Shown piece after piece: positions 1-6,464 of a stretch of 9,985 bases of DNA (its first letter is position 1; each line of letters begins with the position of its first letter). The stretch is from an uncultured Gammaproteobacteria bacterium (GTDB lineage: Bacteria > Pseudomonadota > Gammaproteobacteria > Pseudomonadales > Pseudohongiellaceae): the NCBI GenBank assembly GCA_903926285.1, contig CAIYIP010000379.1, forward strand, positions 1-9,985, in the 5' to 3' direction. The notes beneath the pieces were generated by a model. The model was given only the letters and a program-made list of their open reading frames with translations, had not been told where the DNA came from and made no database searches. The translations under genes were made by a program, and so were the position numbers.

Positions 1-1
1 C

Positions 2-157
2 GCATTTCTCGAGGGAGGCAAAACACTTAGCGTTGCGGTTGCGCCTGAATACAACGGCAATTTTCAGCAACTACAGCAGGAAATAACAGGGGCAGCGTTC
101 ACTGGAAATTTCACTCGCATAGCAGAACTGCTGCATCTGGAAATTCTCGCCCAATAG
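2..157 (+). CDS. 3' end of an unidentified protein (partial, 51 codons)
   Basis: An open plus-strand frame enters from the left edge and ends with TAG at 155-157. It encodes 51 residues that begin AFLEGGKTLSVAVAPEYNG and end HLEILAQ. The segment looks like real protein, with balanced composition, alternating hydrophobic residues and no low complexity, and no longer competing frame covers it. I do not recognise the family. The pattern 'GGKTLSVAVAPE' followed by a short helix-like stretch suggests the last strands and helix of a secreted or envelope protein, but that is only an impression. It converges with the minus-strand genes that end at 543, so it is not part of their operon. The start and most of the gene lie outside the window. 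Confidence 0.55.
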   Translation, partial: AFLEGGKTLSVAVAPEYNGNFQQLQQEITGAAFTGNFTRIAELLHLEILAQ

Positions 158-188
158 CCCGACTGCGTAAAATCCCCTTGTCCGCCAT

Positions 189-210
189 ATCAGTATCGCT
201 AGATACTGAT
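189..210. repeat. Perfect inverted repeat, 9-bp arms, 4-nt loop
   Basis: Arms ATCAGTATC (189-197) and GATACTGAT (202-210) are exact reverse complements around GCTA. The stem is AT-rich and no T-run follows on either strand, so it does not look like a classical intrinsic terminator. It lies 31 bp after the stop of the first gene. It could be a weak 3' end hairpin or a protein-binding palindrome; the sequence does not decide between them. Confidence 0.5.
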
Positions 211-388
211 CTCTGTAGGTGCCCAGCCACAAAAGCTATAACTTGTTGCGGACATCAACCATCTGTTTGTTGCGATCAATCACCCAGCCTTAGTCAACAG
301 GTTCCATAACAAGCAGCGCGCCATTTTCTTCTTAAGTCAGGATTTAGATTAATTCATTAGCCCCAAAGATTCGCTATGCCTTTGGCAA

Positions 389-533
389 TTACCGACACTT
401 TGATTTTTCCAGCTGGTGAATACCTTCCGCAAAACCAGGGACCTTCGCCGAGTCAAAACTGCTGGGCCCTAACAGCTGAACCCAGCAGCATTGCACTCAT
501 GACAAACACCCAGGGCTTAACGCGTGACTTACA
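389..533 (-). pseudogene. Possible decayed 5' end of an exported-protein gene
   Basis: On the minus strand, after the PepSY stop, the same frame reads CKSRVKPWVFVMSAMLLGSA then VRAQQF before a TGA at 455-453. This has the shape of a Sec signal peptide: a basic start, a hydrophobic core and a V-R-A cleavage site. It has no in-frame ATG before 500, only a GTG at 509-507. Skipping one base after TTT (456-458) reopens a frame reading DSAKVPGFAEGIHQLEKSKC to a stop at 389-391. PepSY-TM genes are often next to TonB-dependent receptor genes, so a dead receptor start is conceivable. The stretch is short and could be chance. Confidence 0.2.
454..488 (-). terminator. Probable Rho-independent terminator of the mreBCD-PepSY gene string
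   Basis: Read on the minus strand, CTGCTGGG (488-481) and CCCAGCAG (466-459) form a perfect 8-bp GC-rich stem with a 14-nt loop, followed at once by TTTT. It begins 55 nt after the TGA of the last minus-strand gene, which suits an operon end. Weak points are the long loop and the short T-tract. The stem also coincides with codons of a signal-peptide-like stretch, so part of the symmetry may be chance. Confidence 0.45.
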
Positions 534-542
534 GCTGTTCCT

Positions 543-2105
543 TCAAGGGCTTATTATTTTTAGCTTGCTAACAATAATCTTCACGTCATAACTGAGTCGA
601 CGCAGCCCATAGTACAAACCGATAAGACTTGTGCCGAGACCACCCAGCAACAGGACAATAACCCCGATATCCCACAAGGGCCGCTGGTGATACCAGAACG
701 CGAAATCGAGGCTATGCAAACCGTTGTACAACCAGCGTTCGAGGCGGCTCCATTTATTCACCATTGTGAGTAGCTCACTTCTTTCTGGATCAACATAAAT
801 CCAGCTACTGACGGGATCATCGAACTTGATGCGCAATACAGGCAATGGCAGCTGGGTCTGGCGCGAATAATAATAATCGTCATAACTGTCAAGCAAAGTG
901 TATTCAGTAACACTCGCATCAGTAATGCTGGCATCGAGCTTGGTGACCAGACGCTCCACATCAAAACCTGTGGACACCTCAACTTTACGCGCGTTAATCA
1001 GCAGACTTTCAGCCTGGAACTGGCCGGAGATGTTGTAAGGTTGATGCAATCGATCACGCTTCACCGAATTTGCATCGGTTGGAACGCTGTAACTTGCAAC
1101 CAAATAGGGTTCGCCCTGAATCCAGTTGAAGTCCAGTTTTTTAATGTCATTTGTGGTTAATGATTTCCATGCCAGCGAGTTCAGCGCCGGAAATTCTGCC
1201 AGATCAAGCTCACCTTCCATATAAACCGCATCATCCACGGCGACACTTCTTGCAGTGGTCCACGCAAAAGGCTCCATCGATAACAACCCGCTGAAAGCCC
1301 AAGTCAAGGTAAAAAAACCAAAAAACGTTCCAAGAATATAGTGCCAGCGCATCAGCCCCTGATAGGGAATAGCGCGTTTCAGACTGAATGATTTAATTTT
1401 ACGCCATTGGGTAACTGAAAGGCACAAACCCAGTATCGCCATCACACACCCGATACCAGACGACCAGACAATCAAGCCATACCACAGTGGTTGATTCATA
1501 CGCAGGGAAGTAAAGTAGAGCCAGTGTGGAATAGTGCCAAACCAGGCCAATAAACGACTCTTTCTTGTTGTATAGACACTTACAGTCGCATTTGCGGGTG
1601 AAACATACACTTCGGTTCCAAGGCCATCATCAGCTGCAAACTTGTATAAAGGCAGATCACCACTACTGGTGAGTGTCCACTGATCAACTTCGGAATGACT
1701 GCCAGCGAAACTTAGCTCTTCCAGAGGAATATCAAGGAACGAACTCGCCAGTTGTGCTGACTGGGCCTCATCAAGCTCGGCCATGGCAGCGCCCGTATCA
1801 GCATAAATAAAAGTACTGCCATAACCTGGCTCGGTAAATTCATACACCGGCCTCTGCAAAATCGTACGAAGACTGGCTTGAGAAGGCGCAAAACCAGCTA
1901 CTTCCATCACTTGCTGCGGTGTCTGCGTTACTCTCGAAAAATCTATTGGTTCAGCGCCATCTATCTGCATGTCTGGCGTGATGCGCGGCATACCACCGGT
2001 GTAAATCATGAAGAACGCAGAGACAAACCACAGCACGAACATGAAGCTTAATGGAATGCCAATGTACCGATGACTGAGCATAAGCAGTGTTTTCAAGGAT
2101 CGCAT
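543..2105 (-). CDS. PepSY-TM inner-membrane protein (large form), putative haem-dependent reductase family
   Basis: This 520-residue protein has four predicted membrane helices, at about residues 13-35, 205-232, 255-276 and 478-502. The two large segments between them (36-204 and 277-477) are probably periplasmic. Histidines stand at helix edges: H12 (SHRYIG), H194 (IPHWLYF), H255 (RWHYILG), H464 (GLHSLDF) and H473. This layout fits the PepSY-associated membrane family, whose characterised member FoxB is a di-haem siderophore reductase; the substrate here is unknown. The ATG at 2105-2103 is chosen because it begins just before TM1. No strong ribosome binding site precedes it, and an internal ATG at residue 9 is possible. 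It is the last gene of the minus-strand string, 99 nt after the smaller PepSY gene, and a likely terminator follows at 488-454. Confidence 0.8.
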   Translation of the reverse strand: MRSLKTLLMLSHRYIGIPLSFMFVLWFVSAFFMIYTGGMPRITPDMQIDGAEPIDFSRVTQTPQQVMEVAGFAPSQASLRTILQRPVYEFTEPGYGSTFIYADTGAAMAELDEAQSAQLASSFLDIPLEELSFAGSHSEVDQWTLTSSGDLPLYKFAADDGLGTEVYVSPANATVSVYTTRKSRLLAWFGTIPHWLYFTSLRMNQPLWYGLIVWSSGIGCVMAILGLCLSVTQWRKIKSFSLKRAIPYQGLMRWHYILGTFFGFFTLTWAFSGLLSMEPFAWTTARSVAVDDAVYMEGELDLAEFPALNSLAWKSLTTNDIKKLDFNWIQGEPYLVASYSVPTDANSVKRDRLHQPYNISGQFQAESLLINARKVEVSTGFDVERLVTKLDASITDASVTEYTLLDSYDDYYYSRQTQLPLPVLRIKFDDPVSSWIYVDPERSELLTMVNKWSRLERWLYNGLHSLDFAFWYHQRPLWDIGVIVLLLGGLGTSLIGLYYGLRRLSYDVKIIVSKLKIISP

Positions 2106-2178
2106 GTTGCTAGTCCAGGCAGGGAAAGTAGGGCGAGTCTACTGCGCCTGAAGTAACTTAAACAAGGATGGCGGAACG

Positions 2179-2197
2179 GCAGGCTGCAGGCCTGCAG
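2179..2197. repeat. Intercistronic GC-rich palindrome
   Basis: CTGCAGGCCTGCAG (2184-2197) is a perfect 14-bp palindrome. The overlapping arms GCAGGC (2179-2184) and GCCTGC (2190-2195) give a 6-bp stem with a 5-nt loop. It sits just downstream of the stop of the 293-residue PepSY gene, in the 99-nt gap before the next gene. No T-run follows on the minus strand, so it is better read as an RNA stability or processing hairpin, or a weak pause, than as a terminator. Confidence 0.4.
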
Positions 2198-2204
2198 ATA
2201 TTGA

Positions 2205-3086
2205 TTAGATATAGCGCCGCAAAACTCGCTTGTACCAGAGAATAAAACCGGTGATGAACATCACTGCCGGAAGCAAGCCAAGGAAAATCCAAAGGATATT
2301 TGCCCACAACAAACCGCGAAAGCGGCCAAAGTGGATATCAATCAGTAGCCGCAGAAAACCGTCGGGGCGTTCGAAATCATTTATATCGTCGTCAATCCAG
2401 TCGATGAACATGTCGAACGGTACGGACCACGCAAAATAGATGGCTGTCACGCCCCAGGCAAACATCAATATCAGTGACCAGAAGCCGATGAAATTATGCA
2501 ACTGCCAGTTGAAACTGCGGGCGCTCTTGCGCTTTATCTGCAGGCCCTCCTGCCAGCGACGGCTGCCCTGCCACCATAACACGAGGCCGGAGATCACCAT
2601 TGCCAGAAACATAACACCACCCCAACCATTCACTTTCCGGCCCTCGCGGCCGGAGAGCAGGTTGTCGTGCAGATTGGTCAACCATTCAACAGTTGCGACT
2701 TGCCAGGGATAGCTGGGGCCGAGATCGGCGCCTGTAAACTGGTCAAAGAAATGTGGGACTTCCTCCTCGTTCTCCTTAAGCATGACGTAGGTTGCACGCC
2801 CTGCGCGACTGGAAGGCACAGTCATTACTATTTCGTAATCTTGGTAAACTTCTGCGATGCGCGCTTCAAGTTCTGCACCTTTGAGTTCAATTCCTTCAGT
2901 ACTTCCCACTTCGCTAGGTATAAACCAGCGGCTGAATTGCGGACGCAGAACAATCGCGCTGCCAGTAACACTGATCATCAACACATAAACGCCAACGCCG
3001 ATGCCCAGCCACAGGTGAATCTGGAACAAAGCACGTCTGAACCAGAGCGTTTGAGGGGCCTTTACCCAGCGCTGCCAGCCATTCAT
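2205..3086 (-). CDS. PepSY-TM inner-membrane protein (short form)
   Basis: This 293-residue protein has four predicted helices, at about 22-47, 153-172, 198-220 and 260-284. Its N-terminus is typical of PepSY-associated membrane proteins, with IHLWLGIGVGVYVLMISVTG at 23-42. Conserved-type histidines are H24 (start of TM1), H140 (NLHDNLLSG before TM2), H197 (WQLHNFIG at TM3) and H252 (IHFGRFRG before TM4), as expected for bis-histidine haem ligands in the FoxB-like group. The first periplasmic segment (48-152) is PepSY-sized; the second (221-259) is short, so this is a compact family member. The ATG at 3086-3084 lies 9 nt after the stop of the lipoprotein gene without a clear Shine-Dalgarno sequence, so translation is probably coupled to it. 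Its substrate cannot be named. Confidence 0.85.
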   Translation of the reverse strand: MNGWQRWVKAPQTLWFRRALFQIHLWLGIGVGVYVLMISVTGSAIVLRPQFSRWFIPSEVGSTEGIELKGAELEARIAEVYQDYEIVMTVPSSRAGRATYVMLKENEEEVPHFFDQFTGADLGPSYPWQVATVEWLTNLHDNLLSGREGRKVNGWGGVMFLAMVISGLVLWWQGSRRWQEGLQIKRKSARSFNWQLHNFIGFWSLILMFAWGVTAIYFAWSVPFDMFIDWIDDDINDFERPDGFLRLLIDIHFGRFRGLLWANILWIFLGLLPAVMFITGFILWYKRVLRRYI

Positions 3087-3095
3087 GCAAATAAA

Positions 3096-3611
3096 CTACA
3101 AATCGAATTCATCGGTGTAATAACGCTCAAAATTAATAGTTTCTGGCGCAAGCGCGCCTCCAAGCAAAGCCGCAAGATCCTGGTTCAACAGAACAAGATA
3201 GGACGCGAATTCCATGCGCGACAAGGACTCCTGCAACGCATCACGCCATGTGGCCACAGTACTGGTATCAATAAGCCTGACACTGTTGTCCTTTGCCCAC
3301 TCGCCACTGATTTTCAGACCCAGCGCAGCTAATTGCTCGCTTGCCACTGCCCGCTCTTCTTCAGGCAGTCGCGTCAATACTTGTCTTGTCATGTCTATCC
3401 ATCCGGGAACAGCATTGAAGCCTTCGTAGAAACGTTGCACCCATAACAGATACTCGCCTTCATTCTGGATTGACTGGTTGGCAACATCCTGCTTCCAGTT
3501 AGCCTGGAAAGTGCTGACCTTAGGCAGAGTATCAGGCCAAGAGGAAGGGCTACTCACACAGCTGCTGAGAAAAATGATCAGAGAAAAAATGGCGACGAAT
3601 TTCAAATACAC
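3096..3611 (-). CDS. Hypothetical outer-membrane lipoprotein
   Basis: The 171-residue product starts with a lipoprotein signal peptide: K4, a hydrophobic core, then lipobox L15-S-S-C18. C18 would be the lipidated residue. Residue +2 is Val, not Asp, so by the usual Lol rule it should go to the outer membrane. The mature part is mostly helical, with a tryptophan- and tyrosine-rich segment near 53-72 (EYLLWVQRFYEGF), and ends in acidic ERYYTDEFDL. I do not recognise the family. The chosen start is GTG (3611-3609), because the signal peptide begins there and no in-frame ATG exists nearby; the upstream sequence has only a weak GAG as ribosome-binding site. The gene begins 28 nt after mreD and ends 9 nt before a PepSY gene, so it is probably in the same transcript. 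Confidence 0.75.
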   Translation of the reverse strand: MYLKFVAIFSLIIFLSSCVSSPSSWPDTLPKVSTFQANWKQDVANQSIQNEGEYLLWVQRFYEGFNAVPGWIDMTRQVLTRLPEEERAVASEQLAALGLKISGEWAKDNSVRLIDTSTVATWRDALQESLSRMEFASYLVLLNQDLAALLGGALAPETINFERYYTDEFDL

Positions 3612-3639
3612 TGGACATTGCTCGTTATGGATTGTGCGC

Positions 3640-4137
3640 TCAACTTACGTGCAGGGTTCTGCGCCAGAAGCGCAAGAGCACAAAGACCAGCGGCCAGACC
3701 AGAGCACTTGTCAGCGCCGAACCTACAAACATTAGATTTCGCGGAGTATTCTGGCCAGTAGCGGTATTAACCCAGAATATCAGCAATTGTTGCAAACCCA
3801 CGAGCATCAGGATGGTTGCACACCGCTGCAACGGTGTGAACATCCGCACTCGCTGGTACAGATTAAGTGCAATATACGCAATGAGGGTAAGTGCGATCGC
3901 GTTCAGGCCCAGCAATGAACCTTCCAATACGTCGAGCAGAAATCCGACCACCCAGGCAAATACAAGGCCAACACGATGTGGCAGCGCAATTACCCAGTAC
4001 ACCAGTACAAGTGACACCCACTCGGGCCGCCACACTTCCAGCCATTCGGGCAAGGGAATAATCCCGAGCACCACGGCAAGCACTATGCTTACAGCGATAA
4101 CCCACAAACCTCTTGCCTGTCCGTGTAATGGCGGCAT
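3640..4137 (-). CDS. mreD: Rod shape-determining membrane protein MreD
   Basis: MreD is the polytopic inner-membrane partner of MreC in the elongasome, the complex that guides side-wall peptidoglycan synthesis. The 165-residue length matches the family (about 160). It shows the usual order of hydrophobic segments (about 11-29, 40-52, 57-74, 78-93, 105-123, 136-156), the RPEWVSLVLVYWVIALPHR block at 37-55 and the family block GFLLDVLEGSLLGLNA at 65-80. The ATG (4137-4135) overlaps the TAA of mreC by one base (TAATG), and GGAGG lies 9 nt upstream inside mreC, so translation is coupled. The unidentified lipoprotein gene follows 28 nt downstream, where maf/rng would often be found. Confidence 0.95.
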   Translation of the reverse strand: MPPLHGQARGLWVIAVSIVLAVVLGIIPLPEWLEVWRPEWVSLVLVYWVIALPHRVGLVFAWVVGFLLDVLEGSLLGLNAIALTLIAYIALNLYQRVRMFTPLQRCATILMLVGLQQLLIFWVNTATGQNTPRNLMFVGSALTSALVWPLVFVLLRFWRRTLHVS

Positions 4138-5192
4138 TAATCAATGCCTCCATCAAGTATCAATTGAGCTTCTGTTGATTGGGGCGCAGTATCCACGGAG
4201 TTACCTGTTGCTCCCGGTGCGTCAATAGTTGCGGAATTTGCAGTAGCGGATTGAATATTTGCTACAGATGAAGGAAGCGCCGATTCTAGTGATACTTCCG
4301 AGTCAGTCGGAACACCAGCATTTATGGCATCGTCTTCCATCGTCTCATTACCTGAAACTCGTCTATTTCTGGGGGAATCCAACACCAGTAGCAGATTTCG
4401 ACTGCGGTCGATCTGCGCCGCCGGTATCACAACAACAGTTGCAAACGGTTTTCCTGGATCATTGGTAACACTACTGACAACCCCCACCCTGTAACCCGCA
4501 GGAAAGCGATCACCAAGACCAGATGTCACCAGTTCGTCACCTACCTGAACATCAGCCGTATTGGGAATGTTATCGAGATTCAACAGATGCAGGGTATCCC
4601 GCGTGCCAGATGCAATTGCTCGATAACCGTTTCGGTTAAGTTGTACTGGAGTCGCATGTTGTGGATCGGTGATAAGCATCACCCAGCTGGTGTACGGTGT
4701 CACCTCAACCACCTGACCCATTAGGCCATCGGCATCAAATACTGCCTGCCCGATATACACACCATCGGTTGCGCCTTTGCCAATCAGGATACGCTTGGCA
4801 AAGGGATCCGGTGATTCACCGATCATTTCCACCCGCACCACCCGCTCATTTACTACTGTGGAAGCATTGAGCAGCTCATTAAGGCGCCGGTTTTCGGCAG
4901 TAAGATGCTCCAGCTTTTGCAGCTGGTATTGCTGCATGAGCAATTGTTCCTGGAGACGGGCGTTTTCTCGCTGCAGCTGATTGCGGCTTTCAAACAAGCT
5001 ACCGACAAGATTGAGGCCGTGCCCTGGCAATTCGGCGGCATAATGCAGGGGAGTCACCACAAACGCCACATAATATCTGACGCTTGACATGTAGTCAGAC
5101 CGGCTGTCGGCAAACATCAATACCAGCGACAGTAGCGCCAGACCAAACAGCCGGTAGCCTTGCGACGTATTCTGGGCGAATAAAGACTTTAT
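4137..5192 (-). CDS. mreC: Rod shape-determining protein MreC, apparently starting at ATA
   Basis: MreC is the bitopic inner-membrane scaffold that links MreB to the periplasmic synthases PBP2/RodA. From the proposed start the product has 351 residues: TM helix 13-29, coiled coil about 66-112, two beta domains about 114-275 (including RILIGKGATDGVYIGQAV and GDELVTSGLGDRFPAGYRVG), and a Ser/Thr/Ala-rich acidic tail 276-351. There is no ATG, GTG or TTG between the in-frame stop TAA (5210-5208) and a TTG at 5120-5118, and starting at that TTG would remove most of the TM helix. Starting at ATA (5192-5190) gives xKSLFAQ...FADSR, 31 residues long, exactly the length of E. coli MKPIFSR...IADSR, with AGGA 8 nt upstream. 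The alternatives are a sequence error for ATG, or ATT at 5201-5199. It begins 87 nt after the mreB stop. Confidence 0.93.
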   Translation of the reverse strand: MKSLFAQNTSQGYRLFGLALLSLVLMFADSRSDYMSSVRYYVAFVVTPLHYAAELPGHGLNLVGSLFESRNQLQRENARLQEQLLMQQYQLQKLEHLTAENRRLNELLNASTVVNERVVRVEMIGESPDPFAKRILIGKGATDGVYIGQAVFDADGLMGQVVEVTPYTSWVMLITDPQHATPVQLNRNGYRAIASGTRDTLHLLNLDNIPNTADVQVGDELVTSGLGDRFPAGYRVGVVSSVTNDPGKPFATVVVIPAAQIDRSRNLLLVLDSPRNRRVSGNETMEDDAINAGVPTDSEVSLESALPSSVANIQSATANSATIDAPGATGNSVDTAPQSTEAQLILDGGID

Positions 5193-5204
5193 GGCCGGAA
5201 TCCT
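5190..5204 (-). promoter_or_regulatory. mreC ribosome binding site and non-standard ATA start
   Basis: On the minus strand AGGA (5204-5201) is followed by 8 nt and then ATA AAG (5192-5187). This spacing is ideal for initiation at the ATA. ATT at 5201-5199 touches the AGGA, so it is too close to use it. This site decides the start chosen for mreC. Confidence 0.55.
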
Positions 5205-5279
5205 GTGTTAAAGGCTTGTAAACAGCACCGTGGTTGTTTTGTTGGGCAATGGTGACAAGCGCGATTTTATCAGGTGGCG

Positions 5280-6317
5280 CTACTCGACAGTCAGCAAATC
5301 GAGCGCATGGGTGTCCATCATTTCCATGGCCTTGCCACCACCACGAGCCACACAGGTCAGTGGATCGTCGGCAACAATAACTGGAAGACCGGTTTCTTCA
5401 CTCAGCAATTTGTCGAGGTCGCGCAGCAAAGCGCCACCGCCCGTCAGCACCAAACCAGACTCGGCAATGTCCGAGGAAAGTTCAGGTGGTGATTGTTCAA
5501 GGACACTTTTGACTGCCTGCACAATTGCCGACAAGGGCTCCTGCAGCGCTTCCAGAATTTCATCGCTGTTAAGTGTGAAACTTCTCGGCACACCTTCCGC
5601 GAGGTTGCGGCCACGCACATCAATCTCACGAATTTCCTTGCTGGCATAGGCACAACCAATTTCTTTCTTGATGCGCTCGGCGGTGGCATCACCGATCAGG
5701 CTGCCATAGTTGCGGCGCACATGGGTAATAATTGCTTCATCAAATCGGTCGCCACCCACTCGTACGGATTCAGAATACACTACACCATTGAGAGAAATAA
5801 TCGCAATTTCGGTGGTGCCACCACCGATATCCACAACCATCGAACCACTGGCCTGATCTACCGGCAAACCTGCACCGATTGCGGCTGCCATGGGCTCTTC
5901 GATCAACCGGACTTCACGGGCACCCGCGCCCATTACAGACTCGCGTATCGCGCGACGTTCCACCTGGGTCGATTTACAGGGCACACATACCAACACACGT
6001 GGGCTTGGGCGCAGAAAACTGGTTTCATGCACTTTCTGAATAAAGTGCTGCAGCATTTTCTCAGTTACCTGAAAGTCGGCTATCACCCCGTCCTTGAGAG
6101 GTCTGATGGCGATAATGTTTCCCGGTGTACGGCCTAGCATACGCTTGGCATCGGCGCCTACTGCGGTGACCGTCTTCTGGCCATTGTGGATGCGGATGGA
6201 AACTACTGAGGGTTCGTTTAGTACTATGCCCCTATCGCGGACATAGATCAGAGTGTTGGCTGTTCCCAGATCGATCGACAGATCATTTGAGAACATGCCT
6301 CTTAGCTTTTTCAACAT
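5280..6317 (-). CDS. mreB: Actin-like rod shape-determining protein MreB
   Basis: MreB is a bacterial actin that polymerises on the inner face of the cytoplasmic membrane and orients lateral cell-wall synthesis through MreC, MreD and RodZ. The 345 residues match the family length. Visible parts are the amphipathic membrane anchor MLKKLRGMFS (1-10), phosphate-1 motif DLGTANT (16-22), RTPGNI (63-68), the IEEPMAAAIGAGLP segment with the glutamates near 140-141 linked to ATP hydrolysis, phosphate-2 motif DIGGGTTE (163-170), and the adenosine motif LTGGGALLRDLD (291-302). All key residues are present. The ATG at 6317-6315 gives the canonical N-terminus; AGAGGT lies about 12 nt upstream, a rather long spacing. 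It is the first gene of the minus-strand string and is divergent from gatCAB. Confidence 0.98.
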   Translation of the reverse strand: MLKKLRGMFSNDLSIDLGTANTLIYVRDRGIVLNEPSVVSIRIHNGQKTVTAVGADAKRMLGRTPGNIIAIRPLKDGVIADFQVTEKMLQHFIQKVHETSFLRPSPRVLVCVPCKSTQVERRAIRESVMGAGAREVRLIEEPMAAAIGAGLPVDQASGSMVVDIGGGTTEIAIISLNGVVYSESVRVGGDRFDEAIITHVRRNYGSLIGDATAERIKKEIGCAYASKEIREIDVRGRNLAEGVPRSFTLNSDEILEALQEPLSAIVQAVKSVLEQSPPELSSDIAESGLVLTGGGALLRDLDKLLSEETGLPVIVADDPLTCVARGGGKAMEMMDTHALDLLTVE

Positions 6318-6464
6318 TGACTTTGTGGTACCTCTACCAATAAAACTGATATAACGCGTTCGGACTCAAGCAGGTCTTACGTGCAGCGACTATCTTGCGA
6401 CCACTGGGGAAATCTTCCCGGTCTTGTCCGGGAAAGTCTTTAATCGTGGCAGGCCTGGCGGAAC

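Larger units (their letters stand above)
158..542. other. Convergent intergenic region, 385 bp
   Basis: No convincing intact gene lies here. The region separates the plus-strand gene ending at 157 from the minus-strand gene ending at 543. It contains a perfect 9-bp-arm palindrome (189-210), an 8-bp direct repeat TTGTTGCG (243-250 and 267-274), a probable minus-strand terminator (454-488), and a minus-strand signal-peptide-like stretch (456-533). A 71-codon plus-strand frame at 376-591 was judged spurious because it runs into the antisense of the PepSY gene. No tRNA-like cloverleaf was seen. Confidence 0.6.

Noticed and set aside
376..591. 71-codon plus-strand frame with a hydrophobic end
   Set aside because: It has no ribosome binding site, and its hydrophobic tail is the antisense of the PepSY gene's end and stop.
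2667..3332. 221-codon plus-strand frame
   Set aside because: It is antisense to the short PepSY gene and the lipoprotein gene, both of which have clear membrane or signal features; the plus-strand translation has no domain-like pattern.
3632..4228. 198-codon plus-strand frame
   Set aside because: It is the complement of mreD and the mreC tail; its composition (Thr/Ser/Arg/Asn-rich) is typical of a shadow frame.
4137..5120. mreC starting at TTG 5120
   Set aside because: It would remove the cytoplasmic tail and most of the membrane helix, and no ribosome binding site precedes it; the ATA start at 5192 fits the family much better.
5493..6137. 214-codon plus-strand frame
   Set aside because: It lies wholly antisense to the highly conserved mreB.
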